Translations under genes and position numbers: made by a program | Shown: in pieces, positions 1 through 7,741 of the stretch | Layout of the letters: the number at the start of each line of letters is the position of its first letter | Numbering within the stretch: position 1 is the stretch's first letter | NCBI GenBank assembly: GCA_910578185.1 | Contig: CAJTPN010000001.1 | Location: 1-64,000 of the forward strand | Direction of reading: 5' to 3' | DNA from: an uncultured Acetatifactor sp. | GTDB taxonomy: Bacteria; Bacillota; Clostridia; Lachnospirales; Lachnospiraceae | DNA length: 64,000 nt | Notes under the pieces: model-generated | What the model saw: the letters and a program-made list of their open reading frames with translations, nothing else | The model's database searches: none | Told to the model about the DNA's origin: nothing

Positions 1-1
1 T

Positions 2-157
2 GGGGATGAAAATTCTGTGTCAGCGGAATGTGCCGTATGTGCCAGGCTGAATGCTATCGAAGCAGTCTCGGAACTAAGCCGGCTGAAAGGAGGAGAAGCA
101 GTGCCTTCGGACATCAGACTCTACCTGATATCATACCACAGGATTTACCTATATTGA
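2..157 (+). CDS. C-terminal end of an unrecognised protein (partial)
   Basis: An open frame enters from the left edge and ends at TGA 155-157, leaving 51 residues. The fragment has a Cys-x-x-Cys pair (ECAVCAR) near its start and a tail ending in YHRIYLY. The codon use is plausible, but the piece is too short to name a family. The start lies outside the window. It could also be a chance open frame, since an AT-rich spacer follows it directly. Confidence 0.4.
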   Translation, partial: GDENSVSAECAVCARLNAIEAVSELSRLKGGEAVPSDIRLYLISYHRIYLY

Positions 158-237
158 AATGTAACTATCAACAGTATAGATGGGAATCAGGATGAGGGGA
201 TTTCCTCTTAGATGTCCTTACCATTTATACAAAAAAG

Positions 238-277
238 AATAAGTCTGTAAGCTGTTTTCCTTGCTTACAAACTTATT
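238..277 (+). promoter_or_regulatory. Hairpin in front of the nucleosidase gene
   Basis: Two 14-base arms (238-251 and 264-277) pair with a single mismatch around a 12-base loop. The hairpin ends a few bases before the ribosome site of the next gene. There is no run of T after it, so a plain terminator is unlikely. It could affect translation initiation or mark the end of the upstream transcript. Confidence 0.4.
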
Positions 278-294
278 ATACGAGGAGGGTAATG

Positions 295-987
295 ATGAAA
301 GTTGGAATTGTATGTGCAGCCGATGAAGAAGTAGCGCCTTTTTTATCTATCATAAAAGAATACAAAATTACTGAGAGAGCTATGCTCAAGTTTTATGAAG
401 GACAAATTCAAGGCATAAAAGTGGTGGTTTTGTTTTCTGGAGTATGTAAAGTAAATGCCGCCATAGCGTCACAAATTTTGATAGATGTATTTGGGGTAGA
501 CTTGATTATCAATTCGGGAACAGCAGGCGGAATGAACCCTGACCTTGAGATATTTGACACCGTGATTTCCACGGAAGTTTGTTACCATGATGTAGCATCA
601 GATATTTTAACCGAATTTCATCCGTGGATGAAATCAGTATATTTTAAGGCAGATGGTAAACTGATAGAATTATCAAAAGCTGCCGTGGATAAAGTGAAGC
701 CGACAGGAAAAGTGATCTGGGGACGAATGGTAACGGGTGAGAGTTTTATAACCGATGAGGGACGGCAAAAGATTTATGATGAATTTGCACCTTTAACGGT
801 AGACATGGAAACCGCAAGTATTGCTCATGTGTGCTATGTTAATAATATACCGTTCATTTCAATTCGATGCATCACAGATACAGCGGCCCACGGCGGGATC
901 GACAACTTTGAAGAAAACTGTACCAAGGCCTCAAGCATTGCTAAGAGTATTACGGAGGCCTTATTAATTGAAATTGGCAGTAAGTAA
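295..987 (+). CDS. mtnN: 5'-methylthioadenosine/S-adenosylhomocysteine nucleosidase
   Basis: Hydrolyses the glycosidic bond of methylthioadenosine and S-adenosylhomocysteine, releasing adenine, in methionine salvage and the activated methyl cycle; cytosolic. The 230-residue length fits the family. Visible marks are the N-terminal AADEEV with the family's catalytic Glu just before Val, the NSGTAGG loop, VDMETASIAHVC with the purine/ribose-binding Met-Glu, and CITDTA with the catalytic Asp. Two ATGs occur in a row (292 and 295). GGAGGG at 284-289 is better spaced for 295, so that start is chosen. No pathway neighbours are seen; a convergent ECF-transporter gene follows 121 bp downstream. The nucleosidase call is firm; preference between the two substrates cannot be read from the sequence. 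Confidence 0.92.
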   Translation: MKVGIVCAADEEVAPFLSIIKEYKITERAMLKFYEGQIQGIKVVVLFSGVCKVNAAIASQILIDVFGVDLIINSGTAGGMNPDLEIFDTVISTEVCYHDVASDILTEFHPWMKSVYFKADGKLIELSKAAVDKVKPTGKVIWGRMVTGESFITDEGRQKIYDEFAPLTVDMETASIAHVCYVNNIPFISIRCITDTAAHGGIDNFEENCTKASSIAKSITEALLIEIGSK

Positions 988-1108
988 GACAAGAAAAGAT
1001 TTTGCAGAATACCTCCTCTTTTCCAAAAGTGTGGTCAAACTTTTGAATAAGATTCCATGGTCCGGTGCGGAGCGCGCATGTCCAAACTTACCATGCCAAT
1101 TTGCAGTT

Positions 1109-1678
1109 TCAGGTGTGCTTGGCGGGATTCTTATTATTTCCGATGTAGCGGGCAGGAATCAGGTGTGCTCTCTGCAGGGCAAGGTACAGAATGGGCAGCA
1201 GAATCAGTTGAAGGATAATGCCAGGAAAGCTGGATACAAAATAACCGCTGACCCAGAGCTCCAGAGAATAAGTGCCTGCCGCAAAGATCAGGGATCTGGC
1301 GATACCGGTGATGACACGTCCGGCCAGCATGGCGCCTGCCAGGCTGATATACAGATCCGCCATCAGGCGGCCTGTGCGGACAACGCGCATCAGAAGGCCG
1401 CTGGTCAGACCGTACAGAGCCAATTCTATGGCCATAACGGGCAGATAACCGGGAACCGGCATACCGGTGATAAAACTGGAAAGTGCAGGTCCTGCAATTC
1501 CGCAGAGCAGTCCAAAGGGCCAGCCGCATACAAGCCCGCATAACAGTACCGGGATATGCATGGGAGAGAGTAAGACGCCGGCATTTGGCACAGCGTGCAA
1601 AGCCATGGGCAATACGACACAGAGCGCCATACATACGGCGGTGGCGGCACATTTTGTGAGATTGGACAATTTGTTCAT
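1109..1678 (-). CDS. ECF transporter S component (substrate unknown)
   Basis: A 189-residue integral membrane protein with about five or six hydrophobic segments. It contains the LLSPMHIPVLLCG stretch followed by glycine-rich helices typical of energy-coupling-factor S components of the ECF_trnsprt type. Such proteins bind one vitamin or cofactor precursor and share an EcfA/EcfT energising module encoded elsewhere. The frame extends upstream to 1693, but GGGAGGA sits correctly for ATG 1676-1678, so the shorter start is used. The gene stands alone behind a structured leader with a terminator-like stem, which suggests control by a small ligand. The substrate cannot be inferred from the protein alone. 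A cobalamin, folate or queuosine-type precursor are all possible. Confidence 0.8.
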   Translation of the reverse strand: MNKLSNLTKCAATAVCMALCVVLPMALHAVPNAGVLLSPMHIPVLLCGLVCGWPFGLLCGIAGPALSSFITGMPVPGYLPVMAIELALYGLTSGLLMRVVRTGRLMADLYISLAGAMLAGRVITGIARSLIFAAGTYSLELWVSGYFVSSFPGIILQLILLPILYLALQRAHLIPARYIGNNKNPAKHT

Positions 1679-1827
1679 TTTGATTCCTCCCATAATAATT
1701 CATGTTTTCCCCAGGCGCTTTATAGAGGGGGTGTGAGTAAATTTTGTGTTTTCTTTTCAGGTATAGGCAGAATGACAGACAGGGTAAACTTGGAAGTAGC
1801 CTACAAAATAAAAACCATGAAAACAAA

Positions 1828-1951
1828 ACCCTTTTCAAAGGGTAATTGCCTTCATGGCGTTAGATTACCGGATTTTCACCCATGTCTTAAATGAAACCAT
1901 AAGACTGGTTTCGTTTGCATTCTACTAAATGGCCGTTTCTTCCTGAAACGG
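1828..1951 (-). promoter_or_regulatory. Structured leader, candidate riboswitch/attenuator for the ECF gene
   Basis: Read on the minus strand, the transcript leader has a hairpin at 1951-1933 (CCGTTTC loop GAAACGG), a GGGTGAAAATCC block at 1881-1870, then GGTAAT at 1869-1864 able to pair with ATTACC at 1846-1841 around an inner GCC/GGC stem. ATTACC overlaps the left arm of a second stem (ACCCTTT / AAAGGGT, 1843-1828) followed by TTTTGTTTT. The two stems are therefore mutually exclusive, as in a riboswitch with an intrinsic terminator. The GGTGAAAATCC block recalls cobalamin riboswitches, but the rest of that consensus is weak, so the ligand is left open. Confidence 0.55.
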
Positions 1952-1961
1952 ATACCTAAAA

Positions 1962-1990
1962 ATATTATACGAAAACAGTGGAAATGTCAA
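1962..1990 (-). promoter_or_regulatory. Promoter of the ECF-transporter leader
   Basis: On the minus strand TTGACA (1990-1985) is followed after 17 bases by TAATAT (1967-1962), or after 15 bases by TATAAT (1969-1964). Transcription would start about 270 bases before the start codon, covering the structured leader. Confidence 0.6.
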
Positions 1991-2218
1991 GCTTTGAATT
2001 TCTTTTCTTTAATTACATACCAAAGCAGAGGTGACTTAGGATTCAGACGGGAAGGCAGAGACGGGACTCCTGTGGGGGAGGATGCGGGTTGAGGAGGGGG
2101 AACTGATGCCTGATTTTACCTTGCAGGCCTCTGCCGTCAGTAGGCCAGTCCAGCAAAAGAGGAACAGTTAAAGGGTGTGGGGCTATTCCAAAAGCCTGAT
2201 TGAAGTTTACTTTTGATG

Positions 2219-2247
2219 CTGACAAAAACAGCAAGACATGATATAAT
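2219..2247 (+). promoter_or_regulatory. Promoter of the dipeptidase gene
   Basis: CTGACA (2219-2224), exactly 17 bases, TATAAT (2242-2247). The start codon lies about 70 bases downstream. The spacer 1991-2218 upstream holds no gene or clear signal that I can see. Confidence 0.65.
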
Positions 2248-2316
2248 GAATACACTCAAAAATCCAGCGGATGTGGAAGCAGTTCCCGAAAGCGGGTATT
2301 GGAACAGGAGGACAGA

Positions 2317-3765
2317 ATGGGAGTCTTAACAGGTTTGGAACCGGAGCGTGTGTTTTACTATTTTGAAGAAATTACCAAGATACCTCACGGGTCGGGAAAT
2401 GTGGGACAGATCAGCGACTATTTGGCAGAGTTTGCAAAAAAGAGAGGGCTTTTTTATATACAGGATGAACTGAAAAATGTGATTATCATCAAAGAGGCCA
2501 CGCCCGGATATCAAAATGAGCCTGCGGTGATTTTGCAAGGGCATATGGACATGGTGGCGGTGAAGAGACCAGGACTTGATATGAATATGGAAAAGGAGGG
2601 CCTGCGGATCGCTGTTGAGGGAGACGAAATCTACGCGGAAGGTACCAGCCTGGGCGGGGATGACGGCATTGCAGTGGCGTATGCCCTGGCGTTGTTGGAC
2701 TCCCGTACTATCAGACATCCGAAACTGGAGGTTGTAATTACGGTGGATGAGGAAGTGGGGATGGATGGGGCGAGAGGCATTGATCTGTCCATGCTGACCG
2801 GAAACCGAATGATTAATCTGGATTCGGAGGAAGAAGGAATCTTTTTGACCAGTTGTGCAGGCGGTGCCAGAGTGCATTACGATTTTTCATTGGATGTCCG
2901 AATGCGGGAAGGGTATGGGATGGAAGTGGTCCTTGGCGGACTGCAGGGCGGACATTCCGGAGGAGAGATTCATAAGGAGCGGGGAAATTCCAACCTTCTT
3001 ATGGGCAGACTGCTTTATCGGTTGGCGAAGCGGATGCCATTGAGCCTTCTGGAAGCGGCAGGAGGGCTTGCAGATAATGCGATCCCGAGAGAAACCAGGG
3101 CTGTGCTGGTGATAGAGGAAAAAGACAAAGAAACCTTTGAAGAAGTTTGTAGGGAAGTGGAACAGGAGATACAGACGGAGCTTGCAACAAAGGATCCGGG
3201 AGTCTATATTCGGACTTCGAGTTTGGGAGAAGGCAAATTCCTTTGTGTAACCACGGCGGATACCTGTAAGGCGGCAACAATTTTAAACAGCATTCCAAAC
3301 GGTGTGCAGGCCATGAGTGCGGATATGCCGGGATTAGTAGAAACTTCCCTGAACCTGGGAATATTGGAAGTGAGAGAGGGGAGCTTGCGGGCGGAGTTTT
3401 CCGTGAGGAGCAGTGTGGAGAGCGCAAAAAAGGCATTGATAGACAGGTTGTGCGCCGTTGCCGGCCTGGCGGAGGGGAAAGTAAGCGTTACCGGAGACTA
3501 TCCGGGATGGAAGTTTCGCAAAAATTCACCCCTTCGGGATAAGATGGTTGCGCTGTATAAGAGAATGTACGGCATCGATCCAAAGGTGGAGGCGATTCAT
3601 GCGGGATTGGAGTGCGGCATCCTGGGGAGCAAGATCAAGGATCTGGACTGTGTGTCCATAGGCCCGCAGATGACGGCAATCCATACTACCGAAGAACGTC
3701 TGTGTATTTCATCTACGCGGAGGGTGTGGGAATATCTGGTGAATTTGCTGCAGGATCGTTCCTAA
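2317..3765 (+). CDS. pepD: Aminoacyl-histidine dipeptidase, M20 family (PepD-type)
   Basis: A 482-residue cytosolic metallopeptidase expected to cleave dipeptides such as Xaa-His. The di-zinc ligand motifs appear in family order: GHMDMV (His plus Asp), GGDDGIA (bridging Asp), DEEVGM (catalytic and metal Glu), NLDSEEEG (Asp) and a C-terminal AIHTTEER (His). GGHSGGEIH marks the lid/dimerisation domain. A TTG 18 bases upstream is in frame, but GGAGG six bases before ATG 2317 decides the start. The gene has its own promoter and no coupled partner. M20C membership is clear; exact dipeptide preference is inference. Confidence 0.9.
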   Translation: MGVLTGLEPERVFYYFEEITKIPHGSGNVGQISDYLAEFAKKRGLFYIQDELKNVIIIKEATPGYQNEPAVILQGHMDMVAVKRPGLDMNMEKEGLRIAVEGDEIYAEGTSLGGDDGIAVAYALALLDSRTIRHPKLEVVITVDEEVGMDGARGIDLSMLTGNRMINLDSEEEGIFLTSCAGGARVHYDFSLDVRMREGYGMEVVLGGLQGGHSGGEIHKERGNSNLLMGRLLYRLAKRMPLSLLEAAGGLADNAIPRETRAVLVIEEKDKETFEEVCREVEQEIQTELATKDPGVYIRTSSLGEGKFLCVTTADTCKAATILNSIPNGVQAMSADMPGLVETSLNLGILEVREGSLRAEFSVRSSVESAKKALIDRLCAVAGLAEGKVSVTGDYPGWKFRKNSPLRDKMVALYKRMYGIDPKVEAIHAGLECGILGSKIKDLDCVSIGPQMTAIHTTEERLCISSTRRVWEYLVNLLQDRS

Positions 3766-3975
3766 TGTATTGGCTCGACAGGTCAGTACACGGATACAGC
3801 GCATATCCTGGGGAAAGCACCATACGGCGTTTGGTGCAAGAGGTGGCATATCGCCGTCAGTGTCTTTGAGATACTTTTTGAGGTTAGGGATTTGGGGGCT
3901 GAGTATCAAAGAAGTGTGTGTTGCTGCAGAGGATAAATACCTGCATCGTCCGCAGCGGTTTACGGAGGTAATGGC

Positions 3976-5109
3976 ATGGAATTCAGCAAAGAAAAAATAA
4001 GGCAAATTAAGCGCCTGATGCTGTTGGCGGCGCTTTTGGTGTTGATGATTGTCTATAGTGATAAAGTTCTTTTGGGTTTGGTACTTCTATTTGGTATTTT
4101 AAAGCCTTTTCTCATTGGGGGGGCCATTGCCTTCGCGTTAAATATTCCCATGAGAGCGATTGAAGAGAAGATATTTGCCCGTTTTCGAGGAAAAAACATC
4201 AAGAAAATAAGAAGGCCTTTATGTATGGTAATTACCATAGTCCTTGTGTCGTTAGTGGTTTCCGTCGTGGCAGGCACTGTTTTGCCGCAGGTGATGTTGA
4301 CGGCTTCGGAGATTGGAAAGAAGATTCCTGTATTTATGGAGCGGGTGATTGTTGAACTTGATCGTTTGACAAAGGATTATCCGCCGCTTGCGGAACAGGT
4401 GAGCAAGCTGGAGTCCATAGAGATCCAATGGGAAACCATATTGTCAAATATTATCGACTTCTTGAAAAATGGCGTGGGCGACGTGTTGAATTCTACGGTG
4501 AGCATGGCGAGCAATCTTATTTCCGGCGTGGTAAATACAGTCATTTCGTTTATTTTTGCCCTGTATATCCTTGCCCAGAAGGAGAGGCTGGAGAATCAGG
4601 GAAAGAGGATTGTTGCCGCTTATCTGCCTGCAAAAATGGGAAATAAGGTTTTGGAAGTCTGCAGCCTTTTATACAAAAATTTCAGCAGCTTTATTGCGGG
4701 ACAGTGCCTGGAAGCAGTAATTTTGGGCGTATTGTTTGTGGTGTTTATGAGTATTTTCCGGATGCCATACGCGCTTATGATTGGTGTTTTAATCTCCTTT
4801 ATGGCTTTGATTCCGATTGTGGGAGCCTGTATTGGCTGTGTGGTGGGGGCATTCCTGATTATGATTGATAATCCCATACAGGCAATGTGGTTTGTGGTGT
4901 TGTTCCTGGTGCTGCAGCAGATAGAAGGAAATTTGATTTATCCAAAGGTGGTTGGAAACTCGGTGGGACTTCCGTCCATATGGGTTTTGATGGCGGTCAG
5001 CGTGGGCGGCAGTCTCTTTGGTATAGCGGGGATGCTGATGTTTATCCCGCTGATGTCCACCTGCTATGCTCTGCTGCGGGAAAGTGTCAATAACAGGAAT
5101 ACAGGTTGA
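3976..5109 (+). CDS. AI-2E family transporter (UPF0118 permease)
   Basis: A 377-residue membrane protein with about seven or eight hydrophobic segments, arranged as two near the N-terminus, a long amphipathic region (about residues 90-190), then five towards the C-terminus. The NLIYPKVVGNSVGLPS stretch near residue 320 is the family signature. Members export small molecules or ions; the historical AI-2 exporter role holds for few of them. GGAGG at 3964-3968 sets the start. A second member lies at 30852-32081. It follows the dipeptidase after 210 bp, with no clear terminator, so co-transcription is possible. The substrate is unknown. Confidence 0.88.
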   Translation: MEFSKEKIRQIKRLMLLAALLVLMIVYSDKVLLGLVLLFGILKPFLIGGAIAFALNIPMRAIEEKIFARFRGKNIKKIRRPLCMVITIVLVSLVVSVVAGTVLPQVMLTASEIGKKIPVFMERVIVELDRLTKDYPPLAEQVSKLESIEIQWETILSNIIDFLKNGVGDVLNSTVSMASNLISGVVNTVISFIFALYILAQKERLENQGKRIVAAYLPAKMGNKVLEVCSLLYKNFSSFIAGQCLEAVILGVLFVVFMSIFRMPYALMIGVLISFMALIPIVGACIGCVVGAFLIMIDNPIQAMWFVVLFLVLQQIEGNLIYPKVVGNSVGLPSIWVLMAVSVGGSLFGIAGMLMFIPLMSTCYALLRESVNNRNTG

Positions 5110-5154
5110 GCCGACATTATATACGCTATGTCTGATCTGCTGCTGAATAACGGT

Positions 5155-5255
5155 TACTGTTCACTCCGTTCACGATAGCTGATGCAAAGCTGTCTCGGGG
5201 TTATCACCCAAAAAAGCGCGTGAAAATCGCTCATGGTGCCAACGAGTGAACAGTA
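5155..5255. repeat. Inverted repeat, about 100 bp
   Basis: Twelve-base arms at 5155-5166 (TACTGTTCACTC) and 5244-5255 (GAGTGAACAGTA) are perfect complements. Further partial pairing extends outward (AATAAC on both sides) and inward (CGTT / AACG). There is no T tail. The layout resembles small intergenic palindromic elements rather than a terminator. Confidence 0.5.
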
Positions 5256-5296
5256 GCGAATAACTACAGAATTATGGAATAAATTAAAAAAAGTAC

Positions 5297-5325
5297 TTGC
5301 ATTTTATCTTTGGATACAGTATAAT
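5297..5325 (+). promoter_or_regulatory. Promoter of tRNA-Pro
   Basis: TTGCAT (5297-5302), 17 bases, TATAAT (5320-5325), ending 13 bases before the tRNA. Confidence 0.7.
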
Positions 5326-5338
5326 AATACTTGTGTTG

Positions 5339-5413
5339 CGGGGTGTGGCTCAGTTTGGTTAGAGCGCCGTCTTAGGGAGGCGGAGGCCGCAAGTTCGAAT
5401 CTTGTCACTCCGA
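5339..5413 (+). tRNA. tRNA-Pro, anticodon AGG
   Basis: A complete 75-base cloverleaf. The acceptor stem CGGGGTG pairs with CACTCCG (one G-T pair), followed by discriminator A. The D arm is GCTC/GAGC. The anticodon stem CCGTC/GGCGG encloses the loop TTAGGGA, giving anticodon AGG. The T arm is GCAAG TTCGAAT CTTGT. CCA is not encoded. It reads proline CCU by a modified A34. It has its own promoter and terminator, so it is a single-gene unit. Confidence 0.93.
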
Positions 5414-5425
5414 TATCAATAGAAG

Positions 5426-5463
5426 ATCAGAAGCCATTAAGATTAGTGGTTTCTGATTTTTTT
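5426..5463 (+). terminator. Terminator after tRNA-Pro
   Basis: ATCAGAAGCCAT at 5426-5437 pairs with GTGGTTTCTGAT at 5445-5456, including G-T pairs, and is followed by seven T. Confidence 0.85.
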
Positions 5464-6109
5464 GTTATAATTCTACGTTCATGTTATATAGAGCCATATT
5501 ATTATTGTTCAAGAAAAATTATTGATGTGGAAGCAAATTGGAAGCAAATATTTGTTTTATGAATTTTTCAGGCTTACAACTGTGAGTTGAGTATTAATGA
5601 AAAAAACAACCTGCCATGTATGGACTTTACATTTTACAACAGCCATAATAATTTTGTAACATATCACTGTTATTTCAAAACCAAAGGAGAGGAATCAAGG
5701 AAAGGGGACGTACAGGTTGTGTGAAATAGAATGAACCGTTGCATTTCATTGCTTTATGTGATACTATTTTATTACTTAGAAAACTTGCAGCGCCAAATAA
5801 TAGGTAGTCCGCCAGTTTGAATCTTGTCAGCACAGGCGAAACTAAGGCTACATTTTTTGAAAGGGTAAAATCAGCGATTGGGTTTAGGCGGACTTCCAGG
5901 GAGATAAAACCATAGTAAACGTGTGAAAAAGCTGGGAAAAGGTGTTCGAATTCGGTCACCCAAATTGTGAAAAGCACCAATGATATCGGTGCTTTTGTCG
6001 TATCTGTAGTAGTGTCGTGTTTATATTGTGGGATAAAAAGAAAACGGCAAGGAAAGCACTGGGCTGCCAGTGAAAATTGGTTGCTGTATTGTGGTTTGTG
6101 AGGGATGGA
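5464..6109. other. Gene-poor stretch after tRNA-Pro with tRNA-like scraps
   Basis: No supported coding region. The stretch is AT-rich at first. It contains GAATCTTGTCA (about 5820-5830), shared with the tRNA-Pro T arm, and GTTCGAATTCGGTCACCC (about 5944), a T-arm-like fragment just before a terminator hairpin. This looks like remains of tRNA genes or of integration beside a tRNA, but no integrase is visible. Confidence 0.4.
5970..5997 (+). terminator. Terminator hairpin after the tRNA-like scrap
   Basis: AAAAGCACC (from 5970) pairs with CGGTGCTTTT (to about 5996), an A-stem-T design commonly seen after tRNA genes. It would also work in the opposite direction. Confidence 0.65.
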
Positions 6110-7303
6110 ATGAGGCATATAGAGCAGAAGGAAGAAAAGAAAAAACTATGTCCCGTGGCGGCTAAGTGCGGCGGATGTCAGTGGATCAACAAGGGTTATG
6201 AAGAGCAGCTGCAGGTTAAGAGCGCCCAATTTCGCATGCTTATGGAACCTTTTGGCAGGCCGGAGCCGATGATTGCCATGGAGGAACCTACACATTATCG
6301 CAATAAAGTTCACGCTGTTTTTGGTGAGGACAGAAGGCATAATGTCATATCTGGTATATATGAGGAAAAAAGTCATCGAATTGTCCCTGTGGACAGTTGT
6401 CTGATTGAGAACAAAAAGGCGGATGAAATTATCGTATCCATACGGGGGCTTTTGAAGTCTTTCAAGATTCGGCCCTACAATGAGGATACCGGTTTCGGAT
6501 TGCTGCGTCATGTGCTGGTGCGCACAGGACATGTGACAGGGCAGATCATGGTGGTTTTGGTACTAAGCAATCCCATCATGCCCTCTAAAAATAATTTTGT
6601 GAAAGCATTAAGGGCGCTTCATCCTGAGATAACCACCATAGTGGTAAATGTCAATGAACAGAATACCAGTATGATACTTGGCAATAAAGAGCAGGTGATT
6701 TATGGGAAGGGATATATAGAGGACGAACTATGTGGCAAAAGATTTCGTATTTCGCCCAAATCATTTTATCAGGTAAATCCCCGTCAGACAGAAAAGCTCT
6801 ATGCCAAGGCGATGGAATATGCCTGCCTTACAGGGAAGGAGACAGTGTTGGACGCGTATTGCGGTACGGGAACCATTGGAATGATAGCCAGTGATCATGC
6901 GGCGCAGGTAATCGGTGTGGAACTAAACCGCGACGCTGTGCGTGATGCCGTGAGCAATGCAAAACGAAATCAGATTTCCAATATTCAGTTTTATCAAAAC
7001 GATGCGGGAAAATTTCTTCTGGGCATGGCGGAGCAAAAGTCCAGGGTGGATGTGTTATTGATGGATCCGCCAAGAGCGGGCAGCGATAAGGCATTCTTAG
7101 AGGCGGTGGCAAGAATTCGGCCTGGGCGAATCGTATATATTTCCTGTAATCCTGAGACCTTGGTGCGGGATCTTCATTTCCTGGCGAAAAAGGGATATCG
7201 GATAGAAAAAAGCGTGGCGGTGGACATGTTTCCTTTTACGGACAGTATTGAGGCTGTGTGTTCGCTTTCACTCCAGCCCCGTGCCGCAACCCAACGTGGT
7301 TAA
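6110..7303 (+). CDS. 23S rRNA (uracil-5-)-methyltransferase, RlmD/RumA-like
   Basis: A 397-residue SAM-dependent RNA methyltransferase that forms 5-methyluridine in 23S rRNA. The N-terminus carries the iron-sulfur cysteines (CPVAAKCGGC, with a fourth Cys in VDSCLIE). The catalytic half has the SAM-binding DAYCGTGTIG, the DPPRAG motif and SCNPETL with the nucleophilic Cys. The TRAM domain usual at the N-terminus of many homologues is absent, giving a short form. The frame extends to TTG 6077, but GAGGGA places the start at ATG 6110. It may modify one or two uridines (RlmD or RlmCD type), which cannot be told apart here. The gene stands alone. Confidence 0.9.
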   Translation: MRHIEQKEEKKKLCPVAAKCGGCQWINKGYEEQLQVKSAQFRMLMEPFGRPEPMIAMEEPTHYRNKVHAVFGEDRRHNVISGIYEEKSHRIVPVDSCLIENKKADEIIVSIRGLLKSFKIRPYNEDTGFGLLRHVLVRTGHVTGQIMVVLVLSNPIMPSKNNFVKALRALHPEITTIVVNVNEQNTSMILGNKEQVIYGKGYIEDELCGKRFRISPKSFYQVNPRQTEKLYAKAMEYACLTGKETVLDAYCGTGTIGMIASDHAAQVIGVELNRDAVRDAVSNAKRNQISNIQFYQNDAGKFLLGMAEQKSRVDVLLMDPPRAGSDKAFLEAVARIRPGRIVYISCNPETLVRDLHFLAKKGYRIEKSVAVDMFPFTDSIEAVCSLSLQPRAATQRG

Positions 7304-7382
7304 ATTAGAATAGCGAAAGAACCAAATATATATGTGATACCAAAACAGTTTCAAAGCGCATAGACGCTGCAGGAGGGAAAAG

Positions 7383-7681
7383 ATGGAAACCAAAGAGAAG
7401 TTAATGGATGCAATGGCGGCATATTTAAACTGTCCATGTCAACGCTTCGAGGCCATGGAGGACGACGCTTCGATTATGGCTGCGGGGCGGTTCCGGCGGT
7501 GGTAAACTCTGATATTTTGGAGTATGATCTTCCTGCGGCGGTGAGCCAAGAGCAGGCCAGGGAACTGGCAGTGGAGCAGTGTACCTTTTGTTCTGATATC
7601 GTATATCAGGGTGTGGGTTCCCTGTTTGCTCTGGTGAAATTACTTGCAGATTCAAGCGTATGGTATTTCTGGTGGGATTGA
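7383..7681 (+). pseudogene. Decayed DUF4253 gene with internal deletion
   Basis: AGGAGGG precedes ATG 7383 and a good N-terminus (METKEKLMDAMAAYLNCPC), which stops at TAA 7503 after 40 codons. Another frame then carries what I recognise as the C-terminal half of DUF4253: LPAAVSQEQARELAVEQ, CTFCSDIVYQG and the terminal WYFWWD, ending at 7681. The middle of the domain (about 100 residues in relatives) is missing and the halves are out of frame. This is a deletion relic rather than two genes. The function of DUF4253 is unknown. It lies between the methyltransferase and the MoxR operon. Confidence 0.65.
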
Positions 7682-7741
7682 GAAAAGAATTTTGGATATG
7701 AAATTCAAATCAGGGTGTTTGGGTGGAAAGGGGTTACTCCC

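Noticed and set aside
968..1543. 191-residue plus-strand open frame
   Set aside because: It lies opposite the ECF-transporter gene, has low-complexity Gln/Ala/Cys content and no ribosome site; it is a shadow frame.
1134..1838. 234-residue minus-strand open frame
   Set aside because: It overlaps the ECF gene in another frame and runs through the structured leader; Arg/Cys-rich with no family sign.
5805..5842. A second tRNA gene after tRNA-Pro
   Set aside because: Only T-arm-like words are present; no acceptor stem or anticodon arm can be folded.
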